From contig WBZZ01004540.1 in NCBI GenBank assembly GCA_019918135.1, forward strand, positions 102,501 through 166,500: a stretch of 64,000 nucleotides of DNA, written 5' to 3'. Of the stretch, positions 8,973 to 18,596 are shown piece after piece (the stretch's first letter is position 1; each line of letters starts with the position of its first letter). Position numbers and translations under genes: made by a program. This DNA is from Paulinella micropora. Its lineage: Eukaryota; Cercozoa; Imbricatea; Euglyphida; Paulinellidae. The notes under the pieces were generated by a model. The model saw only the letters and a list, made by a program, of their open reading frames with translations. It did not search any database and was not told where the DNA came from.

Positions 8973-9902
8973 ATGATGATGCGGCCCGCCAACAAGCGAC
9001 ACCGAATCAGCACGCCAGATGACTCGCCTAGCCACAGCAAGGGCTTCCTGTTGGGGCCGACAGAACGCGGAGAGCAGATCAACGCGCTTGCTCAGTTGCT
9101 AGACCTGCCCGAAGGTGACCTGCTGCAAGATGCCCTGGACGAGGCGACCAGAGCGCTCGGGCTCCGTCCGCAGCCCTTGGACCACTTTCGAGAGAGAGAC
9201 AGAACACGCCTGTGGGTGGCAGCGGTAGAGCTGCGCTGGGCGAGAAGCTCTTGGTGGCAGGATTCCCACGAGCCAATAGCGATGATAGGGCGGTTCAACA
9301 ATACCAAATACGACTACAATCTGCCGCCCCTGGCGGGCCTGACCCACGCCGTTAGAATAATCTACTTGGCGGGCGAACTCGGGCGGCTACCAGACTATCA
9401 GATGCCTCGCATTCTCAACGCCGCCCGGAGCGACGCGGAGACCATGATCAAGCTCAGGTGGGAGCAACACCTGCAGGAGTGCGATGCGTGTTGCGAGGCG
9501 TGGAGCGACCTGACTTATCTCCAGGCCGGCGACCAGATCAGAATTAAGACCCGCTCTGAGGAAATACCGGTCTTTGTTCACGCACGTTCTGCCAGGAAAG
9601 TAAAGCATGACGGCGTCGGTTGTTTAGTGCGGGTGTACGTCTTGCACGACAGGGCCTATCATCCCCGTTTCTACGAGGGTCTCGCTAATTCCATCGCTAA
9701 CTCCAGTCAGCACCCAAGCGGAAAAAAGAAGACGCGCAAGGGGGGGTCGGAGCTAACCCTCAAGTACGAGGCCTACCGGGGAGACACGACGGAACAAGAC
9801 CTGGAGCGGCTTGATCGCTTGAAAGAAGAGAGCCCCCAACTAGACTGCCCCCGCCGGGTCCCCCCGGCGGTCTGTTTCCTAGCAGACTTGGTCCTAACCT
9901 AG
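8973..9902 (+). CDS. Unknown protein; coding-like sequence continues past its end
   Basis: 309 residues from the first of three consecutive ATGs (MMMRPANKRHR; nuclear-signal-like KRHR). Well-behaved protein composition, with a Cys pair region (LQECDACCEAW) around residue 170 and a Lys-rich loop (SGKKKTRKGG). After the predicted end the same frame stays protein-like (YYDGYCFARHKDSQHKARW, then FLPVGPLVDCVTSFLC) to a TGA near 10109, just before an AATAAA at about 10150. The true product may be near 380 residues if the intervening codons are read. No family recognised. Confidence 0.55.
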   Translation: MMMRPANKRHRISTPDDSPSHSKGFLLGPTERGEQINALAQLLDLPEGDLLQDALDEATRALGLRPQPLDHFRERDRTRLWVAAVELRWARSSWWQDSHEPIAMIGRFNNTKYDYNLPPLAGLTHAVRIIYLAGELGRLPDYQMPRILNAARSDAETMIKLRWEQHLQECDACCEAWSDLTYLQAGDQIRIKTRSEEIPVFVHARSARKVKHDGVGCLVRVYVLHDRAYHPRFYEGLANSIANSSQHPSGKKKTRKGGSELTLKYEAYRGDTTEQDLERLDRLKEESPQLDCPRRVPPAVCFLADLVLT

Positions 9903-10215
9903 TACTACGACGGCTATTGCTTTGCCCGTCACAAGGACTCGCAGCACAAGGCGCGCTGGGCCACGGACAAGGACGGCTACGTTCGGAAACTAAAGGCACT
10001 AGCAGCCGAGGTCCTGAGTTAGTTTCTGCCTGTTGGACCCCTGGTCGATTGTGTCACGTCTTTCCTCTGCTTGCACAGGCTCGCTTGCCAATGTCACCCA
10101 CCCGCGGGCTGAAGGAGAGAGCGCGTCAAAAAAAGTACAATTTTTTAAAATAAAAAGCTTCAGAAGGTGGTTTTTACATTTGGCAGTCCGGCTTTTATTG
10201 AAAAACAAAAAACTT

Positions 10216-10461
10216 TCACTCCGCACTTTCTAGGTGAGGTCTGCACATACGTCTTTTTTTGCGGGCTGAGTTAAAGCATTGTAATCTATTCCTGTGCTTG
10301 TGCGATAGCTCTTCTTGTTTGGCCGGAGAATCAACGGGCACTACCCAATAGACGCGCGGGCTTGAGTCTAAGCCAATATAGTCCCATTCCAAGATTACGT
10401 AACACGAGCACAAGCTGCACACTTCGACTCGTGTAGTTTCTGCTTCATCCTTTTGCGTCAT
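10216..10461 (-). CDS. Small CxxC protein
   Basis: 81 residues from ATG 10461 (MTQKDEAETTRVEVC). CSLCSC near residue 16 and a basic tail (RKKRRMCRPHL) suggest a small metal- or nucleic-acid-binding protein. If the frame of the gene upstream (10491-10709) is read on, its TGA falls inside this start as ATGA, a stop-start overlap typical of compact genomes. Ends on TGA. Function unknown. Confidence 0.45.
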   Translation of the reverse strand: MTQKDEAETTRVEVCSLCSCYVILEWDYIGLDSSPRVYWVVPVDSPAKQEELSHKHRNRLQCFNSARKKRRMCRPHLESAE

Positions 10462-10490
10462 GATAGCGTTGGCCTTGGCCACCAGATTTT

Positions 10491-10709
10491 CTAGCGTGCT
10501 AGACCAAGCTGTTGAGTCACAGTAAAGGGCACGCAGGACAAAAGCGTGGAAAGGTCGTCAGCCGCCAGGAGTGCTTCCTCGTCTCCTTGAACTCTTTGCA
10601 GCAAAAAAGCTTGCATGCCCCGTACTAGGCTCAGTGCTAGCAGTCGGTACTGTTCTGCCCCTAATTTGGCGGCTGTGGCGAGGGTGGGTGAGCTGGTTTT
10701 GCTTTCCAT
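10491..10709 (-). CDS. Small helical protein
   Basis: 72 residues from ATG 10709 (MESKTSSPTLATA), mostly helical (AEQYRLLALSLVRGMQAFLLQR). It precedes the CxxC gene on the same strand and may be translationally coupled to it. No domain recognised. Confidence 0.4.
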   Translation of the reverse strand: MESKTSSPTLATAAKLGAEQYRLLALSLVRGMQAFLLQRVQGDEEALLAADDLSTLLSCVPFTVTQQLGLAR

Positions 10710-11006
10710 CTTTTTGGTTTTGGTTTCTTTATCTAAAAGCAAACAGGTTCAGCACATCTTTGGCTTCTTTTCTGTTTGACCACCCTCTCCCTTCCTCCAG
10801 AACATTTAGTGAAGGGAGGCACCCCACCCCTCCTCTTTCTCCGACCGGCCCCTGGGCTCTCTTCGAAGCTGTGCTGATTTTGGACAGCAAACTAAAGGCC
10901 GGCAGCCAAAGCTGCCGGATGTTTTCAATAAGAATTTGGTTTATTGAAATGCAAAGAAACGACCTCGCAAGTCTCTCCTTACTAAAAACCTCGCAAAGCC
11001 TTACAC

Positions 11007-12544
11007 TTAGCACTGAGTACTCAACCCGTTTGTGCGGGCCGGAAAGGGGGCGAAGGCCAGGATGGCCTGTACAAGGCCATCGCGCCGGGGGCTCCCTGGG
11101 AACCGTCGCACAAAGTCTACGATTAGGTCGGGTTGCTTGGCCAAGCACTGGCACAGGAGCTGACGAACCGGCTGAGCCGCCGGTTTAGAAAAGAGCCATT
11201 GCATCTCAGACAGATCTTCCACGCCGGGCAACGCACGAGCTTTGAATGTCATTTCGTCGACCGAATAAGCTTGCTTTTGCTTGGAGTCCCAGAGCAGGTT
11301 TCTCAGGTGCGAATCGCTGGCCTGTAGCAGGAAGCGCATCACAAGCAGCTTCAGCACCTGCAGGCACAGCTCGGGACACTCTTGTAGGTCGGCTTGCTTC
11401 ACCTTCCCGACCGAAGCGCTGACCGCAAAGCCTCCTTGCAGGCTGTAGGACTCGCAGCCCAGAGCGCGCTGGTAGAGAAACCTGCCCTCTGGTTCATAGC
11501 TAATCGGAGAGTAGTCGGGCCACAAGTGCTTTTTGAGCCTCTCTGCTTCCAGTTGGAACGCAACTGACTCGGGGCCCGAGAATGTGCCCTTGGCAAAGAA
11601 ATACTGCTTGGCGGCGGCGGGAGACTGGCCGCTCAAGGAAAAGATCGCGGAGGCGGGCTTCCCCCCGCAGGGCAGCTGCGCAAGGCCCACCAACACCCAA
11701 GCGGGGCGGCCTCTCCGGACGCTTTGCTCCAGGGCACGAAGCGCAAGTTTCTGTTGCCGGCTCAGGCTGTTCGCCTGCTCCGAGGGAGCCGCGGGGATCT
11801 TAGATGGAGGGAGGCCGCTCCCGCTTGAGGCCCTCTTGGAGCGGAAATAGTCTGCTAGGTAGCGAGCCGGCAGACGCACAAAGAACCTCTGGGGGCTGTG
11901 GGCGATGGAAACGCGCAGGAACCTCTCGTTTGCCACGGGGCTGTTCTTTTTAGCGGAACCCGTGTGATGGTCCGCAGCGCGCCTGCGGAAAAAGTCCCGG
12001 AGATCCTGCCCTCCTCTTGGTAAAGCGGGTAGGGTTCACCGTTGAGCTCTTCAAACTCTCGCAGCCTCTGGGCCACGCAGCCCCGCCAACTTTCCTCGGG
12101 CTGGGGCTGCAGCATAGACGCTAGCACCGGCCAGAAGAGCTCTCTGTGTGAATGCAGGACAACACTGTAGACTTCTTTGTACAGCGAGGCCTGCTCTAGG
12201 CCCAGCGCCTGCCACAACTCCAGTGTCTTGTTTCTGTAGCGCAGACCCTTGGTGCTCGACTCTGGTTGAAACAGGTGCCGCACCAAGGGCTCAATGTCTC
12301 TGGTCAGGCCCAAATCCTCTTGGATGACCCCCAAGGCCGCGCGGGTTTCGCCCGGGGCCCTTCGTGCCAGTGCGTCCAGCATTGCGCTTCTGAGTGCGGA
12401 AACATCTCGCGAATGTCCAAAGCCGTGCTCTCGCTGGCACACCGCTCCGAACTGCGCACAGACCCCAGCTAGCAAATCCAGGGCTCTAGCTCGGTCACTA
12501 GACAAGAGCGCCTTTTTGCAATTGACGAGCCTAGCGCCGAGCAT
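11007..12544 (-). CDS. Divergent kinase-like protein, frame-split
   Basis: Starts at ATG 12544 (MLGARLVNCKK). Two long open segments (11855-12544; about 11007-12020) join near 12020 only by a change of frame. The N-terminal half is helical. The C-terminal half has KQYFFAKGTF, then RFLLQASDSHLRNLLW...AYSVDEMTF, which looks like an atypical kinase core (D-x-x-x-x-N followed by a metal-binding Asp in SVDE). I infer a phosphotransferase fold from this motif alone. Three other kinase-like genes in the window share only the general plan. About 510 residues in total. Confidence 0.5.
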
Positions 12545-12610
12545 GGCAAGCGCCCAATTGTTCTTGGTCCACTGGAAAGATATCCTCCAAGAGGATAATC
12601 AGCAAACGAT

Positions 12611-12889
12611 TCAAAAGTTTGTAAAATTCCTCGTGTCCGTCTCGCTGCGGATAAGAGCCTGAAAAGAGGCCAGCACCACTTGCAGGTACGGCTCTATTGA
12701 CAAGCGCACTCTCTTTTGCAGCAGTGAGCGCAGCTCTCCTACTGAAAAGACTTGGCCCTCAATCTCTACCTTGGCACGGTACCCACCTTGCAGGACCTTG
12801 ATCTTGGCTGCTCCTTCGGCTAGGCTCCTACACAACTTTCGGGGTCTTGCACCCTCGCCTGACTGCTGCAAAGCCAGAGGACGTTTCAT
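12611..12889 (-). CDS. Unknown 92-residue protein
   Basis: From ATG 12889 (MKRPLALQQSG); ends on TGA about 65 bases before the next gene starts. Basic N-terminus (RPRKLCRSL), then a small beta-like core (GGYRAKVEIEGQVFSVGELR) and a helix. Could be a DNA-binding domain. Same strand as the kinase-like gene behind it, so possibly co-transcribed. Confidence 0.5.
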   Translation of the reverse strand: MKRPLALQQSGEGARPRKLCRSLAEGAAKIKVLQGGYRAKVEIEGQVFSVGELRSLLQKRVRLSIEPYLQVVLASFQALIRSETDTRNFTNF

Positions 12890-12994
12890 TTCTTGGGCTT
12901 GTGTCTTGTGTGATTTTGTGAAACCTAAAACTAACGAGACAACACAGGCCAAAAGTCCTAACAAGGCGCGAGAAAGGATGGGAGAGGAAAGAGA

Positions 12995-13075
12995 AAGGGG
13001 GGGGCGCCCCCCCTCCCTCGTAGCGCTTGGGAAGGGGTACACGGAGGGGGGGGGGGTGCCCCCCCCCCCTCTCTC
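12995..13075. repeat. Pair of G/C hairpins in a gene-free gap
   Basis: G(7)CGC(8) at about 12998-13013 and G(11)TGC(11) at about 13046-13069, separated by TCGTAGCGCTTGGGAAGG. Same class as hairpin 1 of the two-part repeat. They lie between divergent genes, so they could carry promoter or replication function. Confidence 0.65.
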
Positions 13076-13168
13076 TTTCTCTCTCCCTGGCAGTTTAAGC
13101 ACCTGGTGCGAGCTTGGCGAGCTCGTGCATGATTGCGTCTAATTCGTCAAGATTAGGAATCAAAAAGC

Positions 13169-13702
13169 ATGGTCGAAGAGCAAACAGTTTCTCAGGTCTC
13201 TCCCAAGCGCCCGGTTGCGGAAAAAGTTTCCAAAGCCAATCGTGCGAGCAAGAAACGCAGGACGACCACTGAGGCTGCGTTCCAAGTTATCCCGCCCGGC
13301 AAGAAGACACAGTCTGAGCGAAACGCGCAGCGCCGGCGTTGTCGAGGTCTGTTCCACAAGCTAGCGAGCTGGGAGGAGGACCTCACGCGACTGGCGGCAC
13401 GGGTGCAACAGGCTGACGACAAGGACCTACGCAAGCTTTGTGAGGAGATGGTGCAAGCTTTGTATGGAGGGTTTGCCATAGCGGACCCCGCTATGTATGC
13501 CCTGAAGGAAAGCCGGGATAATTGCGACATGTGCAATTGGTGGCACTGCGACGACTGCGGCGAACTCAGGCACTCTGCTTTCCATGACGAGGATGACGAA
13601 TGCGATTGCGTAGGGTCCGAATCTGACAATGAGGGGTCTAGCTCTTCAGACGATGAGGAGTCTAGCTCTTCAAACAAAGGCCCACAAGTGCCCCGATGTT
13701 AA
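13169..13702 (+). CDS. Cys/His-rich zinc protein, founding paralogue 1
   Basis: 177 residues from ATG 13169. Basic N-terminus (KKRRTTTEA; SERNAQRRRCRG), a helical middle (LRKLCEEMVQALYGGFAIA), then a Cys/His cluster CDMCNWWHCDDCGELRH...CDC, and an acidic Ser/Asp/Glu tail. The helix plus cluster matches the gene at 32899-33288 residue for residue in pattern. AATAAA follows the TAA stop by about 20 bases. The plan (basic, zinc, acidic) suggests a chromatin- or transcription-associated regulator; this is inference. Confidence 0.65.
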   Translation: MVEEQTVSQVSPKRPVAEKVSKANRASKKRRTTTEAAFQVIPPGKKTQSERNAQRRRCRGLFHKLASWEEDLTRLAARVQQADDKDLRKLCEEMVQALYGGFAIADPAMYALKESRDNCDMCNWWHCDDCGELRHSAFHDEDDECDCVGSESDNEGSSSSDDEESSSSNKGPQVPRC

Positions 13703-13931
13703 GACCTGTTGTCCAATTCTTATTCAATAAAAACGAAACAGGAAAAAAAACAAAAGGCACAGCAAGGAAAAAAGGAACAGGAGACGGAAGTGTGTTCCTT
13801 CCCGCCTCCCGCTCCCTCCCTCCCCCTCCTCCCCTAATATTAGCCAGCCAATCGATTCGTTATTTGCGGCAATTTGTGTGTTTTTGTAATAAGGACGATG
13901 CTAAGAAAGAGAAGGCGCACGCAGGAAGATC

Positions 13932-14738
13932 ATGGCTCTTACAAACGCACAGACTCCAGAAAGAGCACGTGAGGATGATGATAGTGATGATGATGAATTA
14001 GAGAACTTGGCTTATAGACTGCATCACGCGGGGAAGCACACTGAGGCTGAGCCCTTGTACCGCCGCCTGCTGGAAGGGCGCCTGGCTACCCTGGGCGCGC
14101 AACACCCCGTCACCGCCGACACTATGGACAATCTAGCGCAGGTCCTACAAGACCAAGGAAATCTGGAAGAGGCCGAACAGCTCTACCGCCGAGCTCTGGC
14201 CGTGCGGGAGGCCGAGCTAGGGCAGCACGATGCCGCGACGCTACGCTCTCGTAATAACATTGCTTCATTGCTGGAGGAAAAAGGCGAGCTAAAACAGGCG
14301 GAAGAGTTGTTACGCCGCGTTCTAGAGGGACAGGAGTTAATCTTGGGCAAATGGCACGAGCACACCTTGGTAACTGTGTACAATCTCGCCGGCGTGCTGG
14401 CGCAGCTGGGGCAGCGCGCCGGGGCCGCGTCTCTCTTCTGGCGAGAGCTTATAGCCACAGAAAGGCGTCTGGGCATAGATCACGAGGAAACTAAATTTTC
14501 GGCGGAGAGACTGGCTGAACTTTTAATAGTGTGGGGCTTCGCAGAGGAAGCCCGGCGGCTTGCCAGATATTACCGACTCGCACCCTTGTGGCCCCTTCTC
14601 CCAGACAGGCCTATCAGAGCGCCACCGCTTCAGGTCAGGCACAAGCGGTGCGTGGAAAAGTTCTCTCTTCTGATGATTCTGAGCTTAGCTAGGCTCAAGG
14701 GAAATGGATTAGCAAAAAAACAAGCAATAAAAGTTTAA
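13932..14738 (+). CDS. Kinesin-light-chain-type TPR protein
   Basis: 268 residues from ATG 13932. Residues about 20-205 hold four 42-residue TPR units of the kinesin light chain type, each with a pattern like AEPLYRRLLEGR...LG..HP.T..T..NLA..L (AEQLYRRALAVRE; AEELLRRVLEGQE). Such arrays bind partner proteins. The C-terminal 60 residues are basic and not repeat-like. The 3' end runs into a convergent gene: AATAAAAGTTTAATC carries the stop and a poly(A)-type signal for both. Confidence 0.8.
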   Translation: MALTNAQTPERAREDDDSDDDELENLAYRLHHAGKHTEAEPLYRRLLEGRLATLGAQHPVTADTMDNLAQVLQDQGNLEEAEQLYRRALAVREAELGQHDAATLRSRNNIASLLEEKGELKQAEELLRRVLEGQELILGKWHEHTLVTVYNLAGVLAQLGQRAGAASLFWRELIATERRLGIDHEETKFSAERLAELLIVWGFAEEARRLARYYRLAPLWPLLPDRPIRAPPLQVRHKRCVEKFSLLMILSLARLKGNGLAKKQAIKV

Positions 14739-15922
14739 TCATCTCCTCTCAGGCTTTTACATCCTGTTGTAGCACGTCGATGGTTTGTGCCTCGCTGCAG
14801 CGAGCGGAGGCAATATTCACAGGGCTCATCAAGCGGCACGGGCAGCCCCAAGAGATTCTGCAAGACAAGGCTGGCGTCGCGATCCCTGTCCTGCAGGAAT
14901 TTGGAAACAACCGCCTTAGCTAGAACCCCGGGACGGCTAGCCCGTTTCAGTCTCTCCGCTTTTGACAGCAAGACGTTGAGCTGCTTGTTGATAGCCAGGA
15001 CCTCCGCTGAGTTGCCGTATTCACGGAGGGCCGCCATGACACAATGCACGGCCTGCGGCCCCAGCAGGCTGCACCATTGCTCCCAGTCGGCTTGTCTCGT
15101 GTAATTATGTATAGTCTCGAGCCAAGCTGCGGGTAGAGGGTTTTCTTTTCTTTCGAGCCACCGGCGCAGGAAAGTCTCCAGTGGATTAGCAGAGGCCGGC
15201 AACTGCCCAGCAAGGGGTGTGGCGGGCGCCGGCATGGTCGTGGCCAAGATGCCTTCTCGGCTAGCCAGTACCTGACTCAACTCGTGGTCCAAGTCAACCA
15301 ACTCAGACAGCACTCCTCCGCCACAGGCCGGGATCCTTTTCTGCTCGCCAACTAAGTACTCCAGAGCGTCCGATAGCGCAGGCCAGTAGTTCCGTGCTTC
15401 TTGAATCTGAAATAATGGCTTAGGAGGGCTGCCGAAGATACTTTGCTCCTGAGCCGGCGAGTTGCTGAAAAGCAAGCCTACTTTAAGCTCCCGCGGCGAC
15501 GAACTGCCAAGGGAGGAGCTTATTTGTGACACTCCCGACAGAAACCAGATAGATGGCTGCCAGTACTCCTTGATCAGTTCCTTTTTGGAAAAATATTTGT
15601 GCTTGACGATCTTAACTCGGATACGCCCTTTACGTTCGCCAAACGTCTTTCTTTCATAACTGAAGCTTTGCAGCTCAATAGGAACCGGCCACTCTTTGTT
15701 TCGTCTAGCCCACCAGGCAGGGATCGTGAGGTGCGCGCTATGCTTGCACCACGTATCTTGGGTGTCAGATTGTCGTAGGCAAACCCCTGAAAGCAAGCCC
15801 AGCTTCTTCTTAAGCTCCCCGATAGTCACGCCCGCCGCGACCTTGGACTCTTCTTGGAATTGCTGCATGCTGCCATCTTGGTCTAGCTGATAGTACGTAA
15901 GTTGTAGTGGCGCCTCACCCAT
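14735..15922 (-). CDS. Unknown 395-residue protein with C-terminal Cys motif
   Basis: Starts at ATG 15922 (MGEAPLQLTYYQL). The first 50 residues could be a ubiquitin-like beta-grasp (TIGELKKKLGLLSG). A basic stretch (ERKGRIRVKIVKHKY) follows near residue 95. The end has CEYCLRSLQRG...TGC, a possible zinc site. Convergent with and overlapping the TPR gene by four bases. Frame intact; no family recognised. Confidence 0.65.
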   Translation of the reverse strand: MGEAPLQLTYYQLDQDGSMQQFQEESKVAAGVTIGELKKKLGLLSGVCLRQSDTQDTWCKHSAHLTIPAWWARRNKEWPVPIELQSFSYERKTFGERKGRIRVKIVKHKYFSKKELIKEYWQPSIWFLSGVSQISSSLGSSSPRELKVGLLFSNSPAQEQSIFGSPPKPLFQIQEARNYWPALSDALEYLVGEQKRIPACGGGVLSELVDLDHELSQVLASREGILATTMPAPATPLAGQLPASANPLETFLRRWLERKENPLPAAWLETIHNYTRQADWEQWCSLLGPQAVHCVMAALREYGNSAEVLAINKQLNVLLSKAERLKRASRPGVLAKAVVSKFLQDRDRDASLVLQNLLGLPVPLDEPCEYCLRSLQRGTNHRRATTGCKSLRGDD

Positions 15923-16284
15923 CGCCTCCAAAACCTAACCCTGCTTTTCTTGCGCTCCTCTTTATTCCCTTTTAGCACGCTTTGTACCTGCCGAAAAGGA
16001 AGAGGAGGGGAGCGGAGGGGGCGGGGGGAGAGAGAGGGGCGCGCCTTACCCTCCCTCCCCGGTCCTGTTTCCCAGCCTTTTCTCATCTTTCGCGGAATAA
16101 AGGCTCATAATCTTTTCTGCTCCCGGGGGGAGATTAGCAGCGTCGTAATGTATGATCGGTTGACAACCGCCGGCGCGGCGTGCTGCATTTAACTTGACAC
16201 ACAAAAAACGTTTCAGAAAAACTAGCTCTTTTCTTTTTCGCAAGATTAAGGCTTTGTGCACTAGAATAACGCGCCTTTGGGGCT

Positions 16285-17003
16285 TTAGGCCTCCGCTGTG
16301 TTCTGGATGCCCAGCAGGCGCCACAACCGAGCAAACAGGCATGTTGGCCTGTTCAGTCGTGACGCGCGCACCCACTCGGCCGTTTCTCCCAGCTCGCGGA
16401 GGTCGTCGGCGGCTCGGACAATGTGCATGTCATTTTGCAGTGGTGCCCACAACTTGTACAAGTACGAGGCGAGCGCGTGCAGAGGCACGGTACGTTGCGT
16501 CTGGGTAAGCCGCCCTGGCGCAGGTACTGCGCAAACCGTGTTTCGCGCCCGCTTGTTGGCGCAACCAGGTCCGGCCAGCAGTCGGCGTACTGGACTCTGA
16601 CCTCTGCCAGGTCCGCCGGCGCTTGTCTCTCCATTGCACGCAGAAACTGTGCCAGTGAGTACCGCTGCGCAGGGTTTGTGCCTGGAACCACGATCCGCCA
16701 CTCCTTGGACCTAGCCAGGTGGCGCACGAGCGAGTTGACGCGTTCCAGTGCCATCAGCCGGGCGGCGCGCGCCATGCCGACAAGCGTGGCGGTAGGCACC
16801 GCGTCGCTCTCTGTCAGCAAGCGACACCACGCCTGATTAGTGATGCAAGCCGGTTCAACCTGTGGCAGCGGTAGCAGGAAACCGAAATCGTCGGGTGTAA
16901 GGCTTCCAAGACGCGATGGCCGCAAACGCAAAACCCTCAGCACCGCCTCTACTAGAGCGGCGCGGCCGCCCTGGTTGGGCCGCTCATACACAAGCTGGAG
17001 CAA
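16285..17003 (-). CDS. Unknown protein, frame-split
   Basis: Two overlapping frames carry one protein-like sequence: 16500-17003 (LLTESDAVPTATLVGMARAAR) and 16285-16500 (LYKLWAPLQNDMHIVRAADDL...LWRLLGIQN). No ATG opens the first; coding-like sequence extends upstream towards about 17090. Mostly helical. No family recognised. Confidence 0.45.
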
Positions 17004-17162
17004 GGAAACTGCGCCCGCCGTCTGTAGTTTGCGGCAGAGTAGTGTTCGCGACGGGACGCGCAGGGTCTAGGTCCTGTCGTGTAGGAATATTGCTAAAAAC
17101 CTGTGAATTATAACCAAAACACTGACATTTCCTCTTCACTTCAAAGGAGGGGAGAAAAAGAG

Positions 17163-17216
17163 CACCCCCCCCCCCCCTCTCCTTCGATCGGGGCCTCCGA
17201 GGCGGGAGGGGGGGGG
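17163..17216. repeat. G/C hairpin between divergent genes
   Basis: C(14) at about 17165-17178 and G(11) at about 17205-17217, separated by CTCCTTCGATCGGGGCC, giving a long potential stem. Lies between genes pointing away from each other. Confidence 0.6.
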
Positions 17217-17368
17217 GGTCCCTCAGCGGTTAAGGCTTCTACGGTCCCTTGTCTTTTTCTTCCCTCCTTCCCTTGTCCATCCGTTTGCTTTGGTCGGTGT
17301 GAAGACCTAGTGGCGACTATGTACATAAATATCAAAAGCGAGGGCAAGAACGACAAGCCCTGGTGAAC

Positions 17369-18529
17369 ATGAGTCAAAATGCAAATCTGCTTGCTACGCT
17401 GCAAAGCAGGTTACGGGAAGTCTTGAGAGCAAGACTGCAAACACACAGCGAAGTCTGTTCAATAGCCGAGTGTAATTTCGACACGAAAGCCACCAGGGCG
17501 AACTGGCTGGCTCAAGGCACTTTCAACATTGTCGTGTTCCCCGACAATAACCAAGGCGGCAACGAAGTACACCGCTATGGATTTTATGTCCACAATGATG
17601 AAGAGTGCGTTTCGAGGCGTTTGGCTTGGACCAAGGAAATGCACGACAAAGGCATTGGCGCCTACGAAAGCCTTAGTCACCACAAGATTCCCGATTGCAA
17701 GGCAGTTACTGAAGTTGAACACGCTATTAAGAATATCTTTGACCAAAATGAGTTACAGGTGCTGGGAAATAAAGGGTGCAGTACAAGACTAGAGATGGAC
17801 AGAGATAAGATTGTCAAGAAAGCGAAACGCTCGCTGAAGAACTACGACAAGAAGAAGCTTTCTAGTGACCAGGCAAAAGCAAAAACATGGTTTATTTACC
17901 TATTTTGCTCCCGAGCTAAACACGCCTCTTGTGACCTGCAAGCCTTCCTAAACAGCCGTACAAAAGCAACAAGCGATAAACAGAACGCCTGGCGCGCCAC
18001 CTACGCAATAATTTAGGAATATGCGAAACTCTTTGCGCACATGCTGCTGAATGAGGCGGGATGGGGCCCTGTGCTCGATGACTTGAAACCAGAGAATTTT
18101 TTGGTGTATGAAGAAAAGAGGACGGAGGGTGAAGGAAAAGGCAGCTTAAATGTCTTAATGGGGGATGCAGACCTGTTCGAAAACATACACAACGCGCCAG
18201 CCAACCGACTAAGCCTGCGGTCATTAGAAATGCTGCTGAGCCCGAGCGACCAAGATAAGACCCTGCCCCCGCTGCCTGTCAGGCTGGCCATTGGCGTGTT
18301 TGTCTCCACGCTGGCCATAGGCAAAGCCCATATTCGCAAGGAGGCATTCTTGGACGGAGTTTACGTTTTCCAGAGTATCTTATCAAAAACCAGCTCCGAG
18401 CAAGGAATTACGCAGACGGAGCTGTTCAGGCTCGCTATAGCCTCTGTAGCCAACCTGAATTTCCGAAATAGCAAAGATGGCTCTGACTTTCTAAGGACTC
18501 TCGTTCATTACGTTGCATATACGAAATAG
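17369..18529 (+). CDS. Protein kinase-like protein
   Basis: From ATG 17369 (MSQNANLLATLQ). A glycine-loop-like WLAQGTFNIVVF (residues about 50-61), YGFYVHND, then the catalytic loop LDDLKPENFLVYEE and MGDADLF in the DFG position. HxD is replaced by LDD, so catalysis is uncertain. The frame is divided in two (17369-18016 and 18041-18529) but both parts are in the same phase with protein-like sequence across the join. The last part (IASVANLNFRNSKDG) is partly repeated 55 bases downstream at the start of the next gene, so the two may belong together. Likely role: host signalling or a scaffold pseudokinase. Confidence 0.65.
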
Positions 18530-18596
18530 TAAAGATGGCCCTGAGCAGGCTGGCATATACAGCAGCCCCCACGAGTTGCAGGGCGATCGGAATACT